A DNA stretch of 64,000 nt, taken from positions 1 to 64,000 of the forward strand of contig NZ_VTUC01000009.1 in NCBI RefSeq assembly GCF_008364555.1, read 5' to 3'. Shown one piece after another: positions 10,487-19,970 of this stretch. Numbering within the stretch: position 1 is the first letter of the stretch; each line of letters starts with the position of its first letter. The translations under genes and the position numbers were made by a program. This stretch comes from Enterobacter vonholyi (GTDB lineage: Bacteria > Pseudomonadota > Gammaproteobacteria > Enterobacterales > Enterobacteriaceae). Below the pieces are notes generated by a model. It did not search any database. It worked only from the letters and a program-made list of their open reading frames with translations, and was not told the DNA's origin.

Positions 10487-11689
10487 TTACGCATGCGCTT
10501 CTTTGAATACTTCGCGCTGCGGCTGGCGAATCGTGGTTGAGAGCGCCAGCGAGATAATCAGCAAGGCAAATATTACGCAGAAGGTCACGTAGAACCCGCC
10601 GAACAGGGAGGCAATCAGCGAGCCGCAGATACTGCCGATCCCGAAGCCCAGATAGATAACGCCGTAGTTTTTCGCCAGATTGTTCAGGCCAAAGAACTCG
10701 CTCACCAGTGACGGGAAGACGGTAATGGTGCCACCGAAGTTAAAGGCCACGCAGGCAATCGCCGCAAAGAAGGTAGCTTCATTCAGCGGAGCGAACAGCA
10801 GCGCCGCCATACCGACCAGCGAGACCACTTGCCCAATCGTAATCACGCGGATGCGGGCAATTTTGTCAGACAGAATACCGAGCACCAGACGACCGGAGAG
10901 GTTGGCAATGGAGATGACCGTCACCGCGTTCGCCGCCGTGGCCGCATCCAGCTTCACCATGCCCTGCGCGATATCCTTCGCCACGCCGATAACATACAGA
11001 CCGCTCATGCAGGCAGTCAGGAACATTACCGCCAGCATCCAGTACTGTGGCTTACGCATGGACTGCGCGAGGGTGAAGTCGTTCTCCACCACGCCGTTCA
11101 CGGATTTGACCTCCTGCTGCGGCGCATCTTTCATCAGCGTGGCGCCGAACAGAATCATCACCAGCACGATTGCGCCCCAGATCATAAAGGTTTTTTCGAG
11201 GCCGACGGACGCCAGCAGATGGGAGTCGATAAATTTGAACCCGAGGCTGCCCAGGCCATAAGAGCCGATGGCAAACGCGGAGATTAAACCTTTACGCTCC
11301 GGGAACCACTTCACGCAGTTCGACAGGGTCAGCAGGTAACCTGCGCCATCGGCCAGCCCCACCAGCACGCCGGCGCTCAGCCACAACATCATCAGATTGC
11401 TGGAATGCGCCGTCAGGAAAAAGCCCAGACCCAGCAGGATGCCGGACGCCATGGTCACGCGCTTCACGCCAAAACGCTCCTGCAGCTTACCCGCGACGGA
11501 AGACGAAATCGCCAGACCCAGGCTCAGCAAACCAAAGGAGAACGCGACCTGGCTGACCGGCGCGCCGAGTTTGTCGGAAAGCGCGCTGTTGAACAGGCTC
11601 CAGGTATAGACCGACCCCAATGCAAACTGAGTGACGATGGTGCCAAAGAGCGTGAGCCAGCGCGTGCGGTTATAGGTTGATGTGTTCAT
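10487..11689 (-). CDS. yhjX: Pyruvate-responsive MFS transporter YhjX
   Basis: A 12-segment major facilitator family inner-membrane protein (400 residues; E. coli about 402), nearly colinear with E. coli YhjX from RTRWLTL through IRQPQ. In E. coli it is strongly induced by the YpdA/YpdB (PyrSR) two-component system when pyruvate is present. I chose the ATG at 11687-11689, with AGGAC upstream, over a frame open for 47 more codons, because it matches the family start. The extra codons would run through the promoter and operator. The transport substrate is not firmly established. Confidence 0.95.
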   Translation of the reverse strand: MNTSTYNRTRWLTLFGTIVTQFALGSVYTWSLFNSALSDKLGAPVSQVAFSFGLLSLGLAISSSVAGKLQERFGVKRVTMASGILLGLGFFLTAHSSNLMMLWLSAGVLVGLADGAGYLLTLSNCVKWFPERKGLISAFAIGSYGLGSLGFKFIDSHLLASVGLEKTFMIWGAIVLVMILFGATLMKDAPQQEVKSVNGVVENDFTLAQSMRKPQYWMLAVMFLTACMSGLYVIGVAKDIAQGMVKLDAATAANAVTVISIANLSGRLVLGILSDKIARIRVITIGQVVSLVGMAALLFAPLNEATFFAAIACVAFNFGGTITVFPSLVSEFFGLNNLAKNYGVIYLGFGIGSICGSLIASLFGGFYVTFCVIFALLIISLALSTTIRQPQREVFKEAHA

Positions 11690-11772
11690 GGCAGTTGTCC
11701 TGCAAGAGAAATTAAGGAAGTTCGCTGAGGACAACGATAAACAAAACCTTAAAACACCTGGGGTAAAACGGC

Positions 11773-11824
11773 ATGAAATGCAGGCGGAACGGAATGAAAT
11801 GCCTGGAATCGGGAATGAATGACC
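11773..11824 (-). promoter_or_regulatory. YpdB/PyrR-type operator, three phased boxes, upstream of yhjX
   Basis: On the minus strand there are boxes GGTCATTCAT (11815-11824), GGCATTTCAT (11794-11803) and TGCATTTCAT (11773-11782), each separated by exactly 11 nt. The two inner boxes match the published E. coli YpdB target GGCATTTCAT-N11-GGCATTTCAT. The outermost is a more degenerate third copy in the same 21-bp phase. Confidence 0.85.
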
Positions 11825-11927
11825 TGGCACGGGAATAAAGCGATAGCATGTTAGTATCTGCTATCACTGTAAAGCCCGTGGTTATTGTATTCGAGATGTT
11901 ACCGTAACGTTTAAAAAAGTAACAACT

Positions 11928-12626
11928 CTAGAAATTTGCGCTGACGCCGAGTGTGTATAAAAACTCCTCACCGGTGGTGGTGTGCTCCCCCTGAGCCAGC
12001 GACGCATAGGCCGCCATGCGCGTGTTAAAGGGAATATCCGTTCCCACGGTGACATCCATCCAGCTACCGTTTTGGGCAGGAGCTGGCGTTTGCGGCATGC
12101 CAAACTGCGATTTCCACTGGTTTTCACCAAACTGCTGGTTATAGCTAATCTGCGCCCACGGACGGAGATCGCCATACTGGGTATTCACGCGCCACCCCAG
12201 CGTGCTGACGCTGGCATGCCAGAGCGGGTCGGTAATTGCTTGCGTCGACGCGCTATCACCAAACTCGTTGATCATCATGGGAGTCGTGCCGTCGTACCGC
12301 CATGCCACCACCGGGCCGGTGGTGATGCGTGCTGAAACGGGAAAATTCCAGCCCACGCTCATTGCCCCCTCCGTCGTTCTGCCAGACGGTATATTCAGGG
12401 CAAGTCCCGGCGCGTTCTGCGAAGACTGAATACGCTCAGCCAGAATATCCTCATAACGCGGTTGGTGATCCGCGTCCCATGTATAGCGTTCCGCCGTATT
12501 ATTCTGGGCGTCTGAAACGATATATTCCTGTTGCCAGGCAGACGCTGTATTACAAAAGAACAGGCAGGCTGAAATTCCCACCAGGCCAGAAGCAGCATGG
12601 CGACCACTGATTTTTTTTATCATCAT
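11928..12626 (-). CDS. yhjY: Outer-membrane beta-barrel protein YhjY
   Basis: A protein of unknown precise role, homologous to E. coli YhjY (232 residues there and here), a predicted autotransporter-type beta-barrel. A signal peptide ends near the AWQQEYIV segment. Alternating aromatic/polar strands follow (WNFPVSARITTGPVVAWRY, LYTLGVSANF) and the chain ends with Phe, as outer-membrane proteins do. The start could be the ATG at 12626 or 12623; a TTG at 12629 is also in frame. It is divergent from tag. Confidence 0.9.
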   Translation of the reverse strand: MMIKKISGRHAASGLVGISACLFFCNTASAWQQEYIVSDAQNNTAERYTWDADHQPRYEDILAERIQSSQNAPGLALNIPSGRTTEGAMSVGWNFPVSARITTGPVVAWRYDGTTPMMINEFGDSASTQAITDPLWHASVSTLGWRVNTQYGDLRPWAQISYNQQFGENQWKSQFGMPQTPAPAQNGSWMDVTVGTDIPFNTRMAAYASLAQGEHTTTGEEFLYTLGVSANF

Positions 12627-12788
12627 CAACGCGACCCCAGAGAGAGCCGAATTCGGCGATATTTGTCGTTATTCAGGAAGAGCTTAGAGAGCATATGGCC
12701 CTGTATTAACTATTGTCTTTATAGTAAACACGTCAAGCCAGTCAGAACGAAATTTTTGCGAAATCAGTATCAATAAGGGAGATGACGG

Positions 12789-13370
12789 ATGGAACGTTGC
12801 GGTTGGGTAAGCCAGGATCAGCTTTATATCGACTATCACGATCGGGAATGGGGCGTGCCGGAAAGGGATGGCAAAAAGCTCTTCGAGATGATCTGCCTGG
12901 AGGGCCAGCAGGCGGGGTTATCATGGATTACGGTACTGAAAAAACGTGAAAATTACCGCAACGCTTTCCATCAGTTCGATCCTGTCGCCGTCGCCGCGAT
13001 GACCGATGAAGATGTGGAACGACTGGTGCAGGACGCCGGCATCATCCGCCATCGCGGTAAGATCCAGGCCATCATCGGTAACGCACGCGCTTACCTGGCG
13101 ATGGAGCAAAACGGCGAATCATTTTCAGATTTTGTCTGGACGTTTGTGAACAACAAACCGCAACTCACCCAGGCCGCCACGCTCGCGGAAATCCCGGCCT
13201 CCACCCCGGCCTCGGATGCGCTCTCGAAAGCACTGAAAAAACGCGGCTTTAAGTTTGTCGGCTCCACCATCTGCTACGCCTTTATGCAGGCCTGTGGCCT
13301 GGTCAATGACCACGTTACCGGCTGCTTCTGTCATCCGGGAGGCCATCATGATCCGCAAATGGCAAAATGA
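12789..13370 (+). CDS. tag: 3-methyladenine DNA glycosylase I
   Basis: Removes 3-methyladenine from alkylated DNA as the first step of base excision repair. It begins MERCGWVSQDQLYIDYHDREWG and contains the family block CLEGQQAGLSWITVLKKRE. The zinc site uses the N-terminal Cys/His and the C-terminal HVTGCFCH. At 193 residues it is slightly longer than E. coli Tag (187) at the C-terminus. It overlaps yiaC by 23 nt, so the two are probably co-translated. Confidence 0.97.
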   Translation: MERCGWVSQDQLYIDYHDREWGVPERDGKKLFEMICLEGQQAGLSWITVLKKRENYRNAFHQFDPVAVAAMTDEDVERLVQDAGIIRHRGKIQAIIGNARAYLAMEQNGESFSDFVWTFVNNKPQLTQAATLAEIPASTPASDALSKALKKRGFKFVGSTICYAFMQACGLVNDHVTGCFCHPGGHHDPQMAK

Positions 13371-13794
13371 GAATACCGCGCCGCTTTTGAGCCTATGGCT
13401 TGAAAGCACCACGGAAGCGCATCCGTTTATCGAGCCGGGTTACTGGAAAGAGAACGAGGCTATGGTGCGGGACGTTTACCTGCCGTCTGCAGAAACCTGG
13501 GTCTGGGAACAGGACGGCGAACCTTGCGGATTTATCAGCGTGATGCAGTCTCAGTTTGTCGGCGCCCTGTTTGTGGCGCCGTCATGCATCGGGAAAGGCA
13601 TCGGGCGCGCGCTGCTGAACCATGTTCAACAGCGCTTCTCGCACTTAACCCTGGAGGTGTACCAGAAAAATGTCCGGGCGGTGAATTTCTACCATGCTCA
13701 GGGCTTTCGCATTGAAGACAGCGCCTGGCAGGATGATACTCAGCACCCGACATGGATCATGAGCTGGCAGGCGGATCAAACGCCGTTAAGGTAA
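13348..13794 (+). CDS. yiaC: GNAT-family N-acetyltransferase YiaC
   Basis: 148 residues, homologous to E. coli YiaC (146), which is reported to acetylate protein lysines. The GNAT core is visible: [18 protein letters not shown] carries the acetyl-CoA pyrophosphate-binding R/Q-x-x-G-x-G/A motif, and [21 protein letters not shown] is the C-terminal motif. The ATG at 13348 has the site GGGAGG 5 nt upstream, inside the end of tag. Its 3' end overlaps the convergent bisC gene by 38 nt. Confidence 0.93.
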   Translation: MIRKWQNENTAPLLSLWLESTTEAHPFIEPGYWKENEAMVRDVYLPSAETWVWEQDGEPCGFISVMQSQFVGALFVAPSCIGKGIGRALLNHVQQRFSHLTLEVYQKNVRAVNFYHAQGFRIEDSAWQDDTQHPTWIMSWQADQTPLR

Positions 13795-16084
13795 GCTCGG
13801 GCCCCTCATATTTCTCGACCCAGGCCAGCGCCGTGTTCCCTGCGCAACCATTCCCCAGCTTCGAGCTGGGGAGATCTTTGGTCAGCACGTTAACCGCCCC
13901 GTTTTTACAGATACCGCCCTCGGCGGGCTCAAGGTCGGGCCATGCGCCCTGATGAATACAGATCACGCCCGGTTTAATCCCGTCGCTCACCACCGCCCCT
14001 GCCAGCACCTGCCCGCGCGAGTTCCAGACGCGCACCACGTCGCCGTCCGCAATCCCGCGCGCTTTCGCATCGAGGGTATTCAGCGCGATCGGCTCTCGTC
14101 CGGCGACCGCATACTGCTCGCGCAGGGACGTATAGTTAAGCTGGCTGTGCAGACGGTGCGCGGGATGCGCAGACAACACCTGCAGCTGTTCCGGCTGGGC
14201 GTTGCCGTGCCACTCATCCGGCTCGAGCCAGGTAGGGTGCGGCGGGCAGTCGGCATAGCCAAAGCTGGCGATGCGCTCACTGTAAATCACGATCTTTCCG
14301 CTCTCTGTTTTCAGCGGGTGGTTCTCGGGGTCGCGGCGGAAATCGGCAAAACGGACAAACTTCGCGTTCTGCTCGCTCTCCGGCATCTCGACAATCTGGT
14401 TCGCCTCCCAAAACTCAGCGAATGGCGGAAGCGTTACGCCCTGCGCCGCACCGCGCTGTCCGGCAATCTGGTAGAAGGTCTCCAGCCATTGCAGATCGCT
14501 TTTCCCTTCGGTGAAACGCTCGCGGCCGCCCGTTTCCCACAGTTCGCTCAGTTCAGCAAACACCTCAAAATCATCACGTGCTTCATCTCGCGGGGCCACT
14601 ACGCGCTTCATCGGAACCATATGCTGGTTACTGTAGTCACCGGTCATGGTGAGATCGTTACGCTCAAACGAGGTGGTCGCCGGCAGCACGATATCTGCAT
14701 GCTTAGCTGAACCGGTCCAGAAGCACTCGGAAATCACCACCAGCTCCGGCTTTTGCCAGGCGCGGATCAGGCGGTTGGTATCCTGATGGTGCGTGAAGTT
14801 CGACCCGCCCGCCCACCAGACAAATTTAATGTCCGGGAAATGGCGGTCCAGACCGTTGTGCTGATAAAAACCGCCGGGGTTTTCAAGGGCTTCAACAATA
14901 CGCGCCACCGGGATTTTATCCACGGCATCCACGCCGCCCTGCACCGAGCCCTGCAGAGACGCCAGCACCGCCGCTTTACGCGTGGGGTTGCCGCCGTTAG
15001 CAAAGTGATAGGAGAGACCAAAACCACCGCCCGGCGTGCCGATCTGCCCAAGCATCGCGGCAAGGGTCACCAGCATCCAGTGTTTTTGCTCGCCAAACTG
15101 CTGGCGCTGCATTCCCCAGCCGGACATTAACATCGTGGTATTTTTATGGAACAACGCCGCCAGTTCGCGGATTTTCTCCGCAGGAACGCCACAAATATTT
15201 GTCGCCCACTCTGCCGTTTTCGCAATCCCATCGGATTGACCCGTCAGGTAGTCGGCGAATTTATCGAAACCGGTGGTACAGCGCGTCAGGAATTCGACAT
15301 CGTGCCAGCCGTTCTCCACCAGGGTATGGGCGATACCCAGCATCATTGCCACGTCGGTGCCCATATGCGGGGCAACCCACTCGGCGCTGTCGCCAAAGAA
15401 ATCCATGGTTTCAGAACGCATCGGGTCAATGCAGATGATGCGCTTGCCGCTTTTGCGCAGCGCGTCGAAATACCCAATGCCCTGCTCGTCGCTGGCATTC
15501 CATGCAATTTTCAGCGTGTTAAGGGGGTTAGCGCTCCACAGCACGACCACATCGGTATGCTCCAGCACCAGCGGCCAGCTGGTCTGCTGCTGGTACACTT
15601 CGTTCCCGCCCACGACGTATGGCATGATCGCCTGCGCCGCGCCGGTGGAGTAATCCCCCAGATGACCGGTATAGCCTCCCGCCAGACTCATGTAGCGCTG
15701 CAGCAGCGTCGAGGCTTTGTGCAGCACGCCGTTTGAACGCCAGCCGTAGGACCCGGCGAAAATGGACGACGGACCGTAGCTGTTGCGGATGCGCTTGTGC
15801 TGGGTGTGGATCAGCGCCAGCGCGTCATCCCAGCTCACGCGAACAAACTCATCCTGACCGCGAATACCCTGCGGCTTGTCCGGCGAGGCCAGAAAACCTT
15901 TACGCACCATCGGCCAGCGCACGCGCGTTTTGCTATGCACCTGATCGCGAACGACAGTCTGTAACGAGTTGGGATGTTGGGTTGGCAGTGCCCCGCGGGA
16001 CGACAGAACATTTTCGCCATCGGTTTCGACCAGCATCGGACCCCAGTGGGCGGCGGTCAGAATGGTTTTCGTTGAGGTGCTCAA
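13757..16084 (-). CDS. bisC: Biotin sulfoxide reductase
   Basis: A molybdopterin (bis-MGD) oxidoreductase that reduces biotin-d-sulfoxide, and methionine sulfoxide in E. coli, in the cytoplasm. No signal peptide or N-terminal Fe-S cysteine motif is present, as expected for BisC. The DMSO-reductase-type block [10 protein letters not shown] holds the Mo-ligand serine. Cofactor-binding stretches include [16 protein letters not shown] and the C-terminal [15 protein letters not shown]. Its 775 residues match the long form of E. coli BisC. It is convergent with yiaC and divergent from yiaD. Confidence 0.96.
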   Translation of the reverse strand: MSTSTKTILTAAHWGPMLVETDGENVLSSRGALPTQHPNSLQTVVRDQVHSKTRVRWPMVRKGFLASPDKPQGIRGQDEFVRVSWDDALALIHTQHKRIRNSYGPSSIFAGSYGWRSNGVLHKASTLLQRYMSLAGGYTGHLGDYSTGAAQAIMPYVVGGNEVYQQQTSWPLVLEHTDVVVLWSANPLNTLKIAWNASDEQGIGYFDALRKSGKRIICIDPMRSETMDFFGDSAEWVAPHMGTDVAMMLGIAHTLVENGWHDVEFLTRCTTGFDKFADYLTGQSDGIAKTAEWATNICGVPAEKIRELAALFHKNTTMLMSGWGMQRQQFGEQKHWMLVTLAAMLGQIGTPGGGFGLSYHFANGGNPTRKAAVLASLQGSVQGGVDAVDKIPVARIVEALENPGGFYQHNGLDRHFPDIKFVWWAGGSNFTHHQDTNRLIRAWQKPELVVISECFWTGSAKHADIVLPATTSFERNDLTMTGDYSNQHMVPMKRVVAPRDEARDDFEVFAELSELWETGGRERFTEGKSDLQWLETFYQIAGQRGAAQGVTLPPFAEFWEANQIVEMPESEQNAKFVRFADFRRDPENHPLKTESGKIVIYSERIASFGYADCPPHPTWLEPDEWHGNAQPEQLQVLSAHPAHRLHSQLNYTSLREQYAVAGREPIALNTLDAKARGIADGDVVRVWNSRGQVLAGAVVSDGIKPGVICIHQGAWPDLEPAEGGICKNGAVNVLTKDLPSSKLGNGCAGNTALAWVEKYEGPELTLTAFDPPASS

Positions 16085-16249
16085 GCGTGCGCTCCTGGTT
16101 GCGTGCAGGTTTTACGGCCTTCTTTGCTGAGGCAGTTTATGGTTTGTCACAAATTTCAGAGTTATACCCGGAATTTTCTCCGTATCTGGACGTCATAATC
16201 AACTGCCACGCTCGCCGTGGCAAAGAATAAAAAGGATTAAGGAAAGAAG

Positions 16250-16912
16250 ATGAAAAAACGCGTACTCGTTATTGCCGCTCTGGTGAGCGGTGCCCTGGCT
16301 GTTTCTGGCTGCACAACCAACCCTTACACCGGTGAACGCGAAGCGGGTAAATCCGGCATTGGCGCGGGTATCGGCTCGCTGGTCGGCGCAGGCGTTGGGG
16401 CGCTCTCCTCCTCCAAGAAAGACCGCGGCAAAGGCGCTCTGATTGGCGCAGCGGCGGGCGCGGCGCTGGGCGGCGGCGTTGGTTATTACATGGATGTGCA
16501 GGAAGCGAAGCTGCGCGACAAAATGAAGGGAACCGGCGTGAGCGTGACGCGCAGCGGCGATAGCATCATCCTGAACATGCCGAACAACGTGACCTTCGAC
16601 AGCAGCAGCGCAACGCTGAAACCAGCAGGTGCGAACACGCTCACCGGCGTGGCAATGGTGCTGAAAGAGTACAACAAGACTGCCGTGAACGTGATGGGCT
16701 ATACCGATAGCACCGGCAGCCAGGATCTGAACATGCGTCTGTCCCAGCAGCGCGCCGACGCCGTGGCCAGCTCGCTCATCACTCAGGGCGTTGAAGCAAA
16801 CCGCATCCGCACCAGCGGCATGGGCCCTGCCAACCCTATCGCCAGCAACAGCACGGCGGAAGGCAAAGCGCAGAACCGCCGCGTTGAGATTACGTTGAGC
16901 CCAATTCAGTAA
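16250..16912 (+). CDS. yiaD: OmpA-family outer-membrane lipoprotein YiaD
   Basis: 220 residues (E. coli 219). Signal peptide with lipobox LAVSGC, lipidated at Cys21, followed by Thr, so outer-membrane sorted. A glycine-zipper segment (IGAGIGSLVGAGVGALSS, AAAGAALGGGVGYY) spans residues about 37-82. The C-terminal OmpA domain carries the peptidoglycan-binding motif (NVMGYTDSTGS, LSQQRADAVASSL, NRRVEI). In E. coli YiaD is a multicopy suppressor of a bamD mutant. The start has an AAGGAAAG site. Confidence 0.96.
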   Translation: MKKRVLVIAALVSGALAVSGCTTNPYTGEREAGKSGIGAGIGSLVGAGVGALSSSKKDRGKGALIGAAAGAALGGGVGYYMDVQEAKLRDKMKGTGVSVTRSGDSIILNMPNNVTFDSSSATLKPAGANTLTGVAMVLKEYNKTAVNVMGYTDSTGSQDLNMRLSQQRADAVASSLITQGVEANRIRTSGMGPANPIASNSTAEGKAQNRRVEITLSPIQ

Positions 16913-16920
16913 TTGCATTT

Positions 16921-16973
16921 CCTCCTCTCCCAGTGGGAGAGGGTCGGGGTGAGGGCATCAAGCCCCACACCCC
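16921..16973. repeat. Palindromic intergenic repeat, copy 2 (yiaD - regulator)
   Basis: The hairpin CCTCTCCC-AGT-GGGAGAGG is followed by the conserved tail TCGGGGTGAGGGC and a partial inverse arm AGCCCCACACCCC. It is in the plus orientation and 9 nt after the yiaD stop. Confidence 0.75.
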
Positions 16974-17041
16974 GGCATGAACCACTTGCCATCGTTGATT
17001 TTCCCGCTAAGGTATTCTCACTAAATTCAGGGAAATCAGCG

Positions 17042-18058
17042 ATGAGCAAACCAGCCCGGGCCACCATCAGCGACGTGGCGAAAGCCGCCAAAACCGGTAA
17101 AACCAGTATTTCGCGCTACCTTAACGGTGAGAAACACCTGCTGTCCGATGCGTTGCTGGCGCGAATTGAACAGGCCATTGCCGATCTCGACTACCGTCCC
17201 AGCCTCATGGCGCGCGGGCTAAAACGCGGTCGCACCCGTCTTATCGGACTTATCATCGCCGATATCACTAATCCCTACTCCGTTAACGTGCTCAGCGGTA
17301 TCGAAGCCGCCTGTCGCGAGAAGGGGTTCACGCCGCTGGTCTGTAATACCAATAATGAAGTCGACCAGGAGCTGCACTATCTCGACCTGCTGCGCAGCTA
17401 TCAGGTGGAAGGGATTGTGGTCAACGCGGTAGGCATGCGTGAAGAGGGGTTAAACCGCCTGCAGCAGTCCTCTCTGCCTATGGTCCTCATCGACCGTAAA
17501 ATCCCTGAATTTGCCTGCGATGTCGTCGGGCTGGATAACACCCAGGCCGCGACGACCGCCACCGAACATCTGATTGAACAGGGCTTCGAGGCTATTCTTT
17601 TTCTGAGTGAACCGCTGGGGATGGTCAATACCCGTCGCGAGCGCCTGAGTGCATTTCGCGCCACGCTGGAGCGATATCCCGGCGTGATCGCCGAAAATGC
17701 CGAAACGCCGCTTCACGAAGCCGGGCAGCTCGACAACACCCTGCGTCAGTTCCATACGCGCCATCGCGGGATGCGCAAAGCCGTTATCTCGGCCAACGGA
17801 GCGCTGACGCTTCAGGTCGCCCGCTCGCTCAAGCGCATTGGCCTCCACTGGGGCAGCGATATCGGTCTGCTGGGGTTTGATGAACTGGAGTGGGCGGAAC
17901 TGGCTGGCGTAGGCATCACCACCCTCAAGCAGCCCACCTGGCAAATTGGCTATGCTGCTGTTGAACAAGTGGTTCGTCGTATTGAAGGCACCAGCGATGC
18001 CGTTCGCGAGCAGGTCTTCTCCGGCGAGCTGATCGTTCGTGGCTCCACCGCGCGTTAA
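17042..18058 (+). CDS. LacI-family repressor of the 2-ketogluconate operon (PtxS-like)
   Basis: 338 residues. The N-terminal LacI helix-turn-helix is at residues about 7-35 (TISDVAKAAKTGKTSISRYL) with hinge helix SLMARGLKRGRTR. A periplasmic-binding-protein-like sugar-sensing domain follows (GLIIADITNPY, VGLDNTQAATTATEHL, GLLGFDELEW). I start at the ATG at 17042 because the HTH begins there, although the frame is open upstream through a repeat. The gene directly precedes kguE-kguK-kguT-ghrB, the order of Pseudomonas ptxS-kguEKTD, and a PtxS-like operator lies between it and kguE. The ligand (2-ketogluconate) is inferred from context. Confidence 0.88.
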   Translation: MSKPARATISDVAKAAKTGKTSISRYLNGEKHLLSDALLARIEQAIADLDYRPSLMARGLKRGRTRLIGLIIADITNPYSVNVLSGIEAACREKGFTPLVCNTNNEVDQELHYLDLLRSYQVEGIVVNAVGMREEGLNRLQQSSLPMVLIDRKIPEFACDVVGLDNTQAATTATEHLIEQGFEAILFLSEPLGMVNTRRERLSAFRATLERYPGVIAENAETPLHEAGQLDNTLRQFHTRHRGMRKAVISANGALTLQVARSLKRIGLHWGSDIGLLGFDELEWAELAGVGITTLKQPTWQIGYAAVEQVVRRIEGTSDAVREQVFSGELIVRGSTAR

Positions 18059-18066
18059 ATTTCCCT

Positions 18067-18082
18067 TGTGATAGCGATCATA
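18067..18082. promoter_or_regulatory. Candidate CRP site upstream of kguE
   Basis: TGTGATAGCGATCATA matches TGTGA-N6-TCACA with one mismatch. It lies 25 nt before the PtxS-like operator, a sensible place for catabolite control of kguEKT-ghrB. Confidence 0.5.
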
Positions 18083-18106
18083 AATTCAACATCCTGACCT
18101 TTTCTT

Positions 18107-18120
18107 TGGAACCGGTTCCA
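18107..18120. promoter_or_regulatory. PtxS-like operator palindrome
   Basis: TGGAACCGGTTCCA is a perfect 14-bp palindrome with the central CpG typical of LacI/GalR operators. It differs from the published Pseudomonas PtxS site TGAAACCGGTTTCA at only one position per half-site. It sits between the regulator gene and kguE. Confidence 0.8.
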
Positions 18121-18161
18121 TCTAGCGTAATAGTATTGATATGTTGCGATGGAGTCCGAAG

Positions 18162-18911
18162 ATGGGCAGGAAAATTATGGTGGTCACCGCCGCGTACGGT
18201 GCGGAACAGGTGCGACAGGCAGGCGGTCAGCGGGCGATGCTTCCCGTTATTGCAGGCGCAGGGGCAGACGGCGTGGAGATCCGCCGGGAACTGTTCAACA
18301 GCGAAGAGCTGCTGGCACTGCCTGCGCTGGGTGAATCCATTGAGCTGCTGGGCCTGCTTGCGTGCTACTCCGCACCCGCCGCCCTGTTTATGCCCGACGG
18401 CAACCTCAACCCGGACCTGCCCCGCTATCTTTCTGAAGCCAACACCCTGAACGCCCTGTGGCTGAAGGTTTCCCTGGGCCATTTCCAGGATGCGCAGCCT
18501 CTTGACGCCCTGCGTAGCCAGCTTATTGCAAGCGGTATGGCGCTGGTCGTGGAGAACGATCAGACCGACTGCGGGCAGCTCGCCCCCATGCAGCGCTTCC
18601 AGGCCGCCTGTCGGGAAATGGCTTTACCCGTCACGCTAACCTTTGACATGGGCAACTGGCTGTGGGTTGGCGATTCCCCCGAAGAGGCCGCGCGTCATCT
18701 GGCCCCTGCGGTGAGCTATATCCACGTGAAGGCCGCCGTGCCGCACAAAGATAACTTCCGCGCCGTGGCGCCGGATCGCGCCGATGCGCGCTGGCTGGAT
18801 CTGCTCGGCCAGCTGCCTGCCGATGCCCCGCGTGGTATTGAGTTCCCGCTGGAAGGGGCGGATTTAACCGCCGTTACCCGCCATTACGTCAACCTGCTGC
18901 GCGAGGAGTAA
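18162..18911 (+). CDS. kguE: 2-ketogluconate operon TIM-barrel epimerase/isomerase-like protein KguE
   Basis: A xylose-isomerase-like TIM-barrel protein of about 249 residues. Probable metal ligands are visible as conserved acidic/His blocks: DGVEIRRELF, VVENDQT, TFDMGNWLW, YIHVKAAV and GIEFPLEG. The exact reaction of KguE is not established. The frame is open from an ATG at 18141, but the ATG at 18162 has a GGAG site upstream and the earlier one has none. It is the first gene of kguEKT-ghrB and ends 3 nt before kguK. Confidence 0.82.
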   Translation: MGRKIMVVTAAYGAEQVRQAGGQRAMLPVIAGAGADGVEIRRELFNSEELLALPALGESIELLGLLACYSAPAALFMPDGNLNPDLPRYLSEANTLNALWLKVSLGHFQDAQPLDALRSQLIASGMALVVENDQTDCGQLAPMQRFQAACREMALPVTLTFDMGNWLWVGDSPEEAARHLAPAVSYIHVKAAVPHKDNFRAVAPDRADARWLDLLGQLPADAPRGIEFPLEGADLTAVTRHYVNLLREE

Positions 18912-18914
18912 ACC

Positions 18915-19853
18915 ATGCACCAGACGCTGGATGTCATCACGATCGGCGAGGCCATGGCGATGTTTGTCGCCACCGAAACGGGCGAGCTGAGCGCGGTAGA
19001 GCACTTTATCAAACGCGTCGCAGGCGCTGAACTCAACGTCGCAACCGGCCTGGCGCGTCTTGGCCTGAACGTGGGCTGGGTCAGCCGCGTGGGGGATGAC
19101 AGCTTTGGTCATTTCGTTCTCGATTCGCTGAAAAAAGAGGGGATTGATGCCGCAGGCGTCACCCTCGACGGACGCTTCCCTACCGGCTTTCAGCTTAAAT
19201 CTAAGGTCGAAAATGGAACCGATCCCATCGTGGAGTATTTCCGTAAAGGATCGGCCGCAAGCCACCTGTCTGTCGCGGATTACCACACAGATTACTTTGC
19301 CGCCGCGCGCCATCTTCACCTGAGCGGCGTGGCGGCCGCGCTGTCTGCCAGCTCGTATGAGCTGCTCGATCATGCCGCGACCACTCTGAAAGGCCAGGGG
19401 AAAACCATATCGTTCGACCCCAACCTGCGCCCGGTGCTGTGGAAAAGCGAAGCGGAAATGGTGGAGAAACTGAACCGTCTGGCGTTCAGGGCGGACTGGG
19501 TTCTGCCAGGCCTGAAAGAAGGGATGATCCTCACCGGCGAAAGCACGCCGGAAGGCATTGCCGATTTCTATCTGAATAAAGGGGTAAAAGCGGTGGTGCT
19601 GAAAACCGGTGCTGATGGCGCATGGTTTAAAACGGCCGACGGCGAACAGGGCGCGGTCGCGGCGGTGAAGGTCGAGAACGTAGTCGACACCGTCGGCGCG
19701 GGCGACGGCTTTGCCGTGGGCGTGATTAGCGCACTGCTGGAAGGCAAAACGCTGCCGCAGGCCGTCGCGCGAGGCAACAAGATTGGCTCGCTGGCCATTC
19801 AGGTGCAGGGCGACAGCGAAGGATTACCAACGCGAGCACAGCTCGGCGTTTAA
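18915..19853 (+). CDS. kguK: PfkB-family sugar kinase, probable 2-ketogluconate kinase KguK
   Basis: 312 residues of the ribokinase/PfkB family. The N-terminal motif is VITIGEAMAMFVA and the glycine-rich GAELNVATGLARLGL follows. The C-terminal signature DTVGAGDGFAVG holds the catalytic Asp. It resembles KdgK, but the neighbours (kguE, kguT, a 2-ketogluconate reductase and a PtxS-like repressor) point to phosphorylation of 2-ketogluconate to 6-phospho-2-ketogluconate. A KdgK activity on 2-keto-3-deoxygluconate remains the alternative. The kguE stop is 3 nt upstream. Confidence 0.85.
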   Translation: MHQTLDVITIGEAMAMFVATETGELSAVEHFIKRVAGAELNVATGLARLGLNVGWVSRVGDDSFGHFVLDSLKKEGIDAAGVTLDGRFPTGFQLKSKVENGTDPIVEYFRKGSAASHLSVADYHTDYFAAARHLHLSGVAAALSASSYELLDHAATTLKGQGKTISFDPNLRPVLWKSEAEMVEKLNRLAFRADWVLPGLKEGMILTGESTPEGIADFYLNKGVKAVVLKTGADGAWFKTADGEQGAVAAVKVENVVDTVGAGDGFAVGVISALLEGKTLPQAVARGNKIGSLAIQVQGDSEGLPTRAQLGV

Positions 19854-19855
19854 AT

Positions 19856-19890
19856 TCCCTCTCCCTGTGGGAGAGGGCCAGGGTGAGGGC
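19856..19890. repeat. Palindromic intergenic repeat, copy 3 (kguK-kguT)
   Basis: CCCTCTCCC-TGT-GGGAGAGGG is followed by CCAGGGTGAGGGC, in plus orientation, inside the kgu operon and 2 nt after the kguK stop. Confidence 0.75.
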
Positions 19891-19970
19891 AGCAAGCCGC
19901 ACCAAATAATTAAACCACCGTGTACCCTACAGACAACGGCGGTAACAACCTCAACAACAGAGGCAAGCCT

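Noticed and set aside
16913..17041. Extended N-terminus (43 residues) for the LacI-type regulator
   Set aside because: The extension translates a palindromic repeat; the helix-turn-helix begins right after the ATG at 17042.
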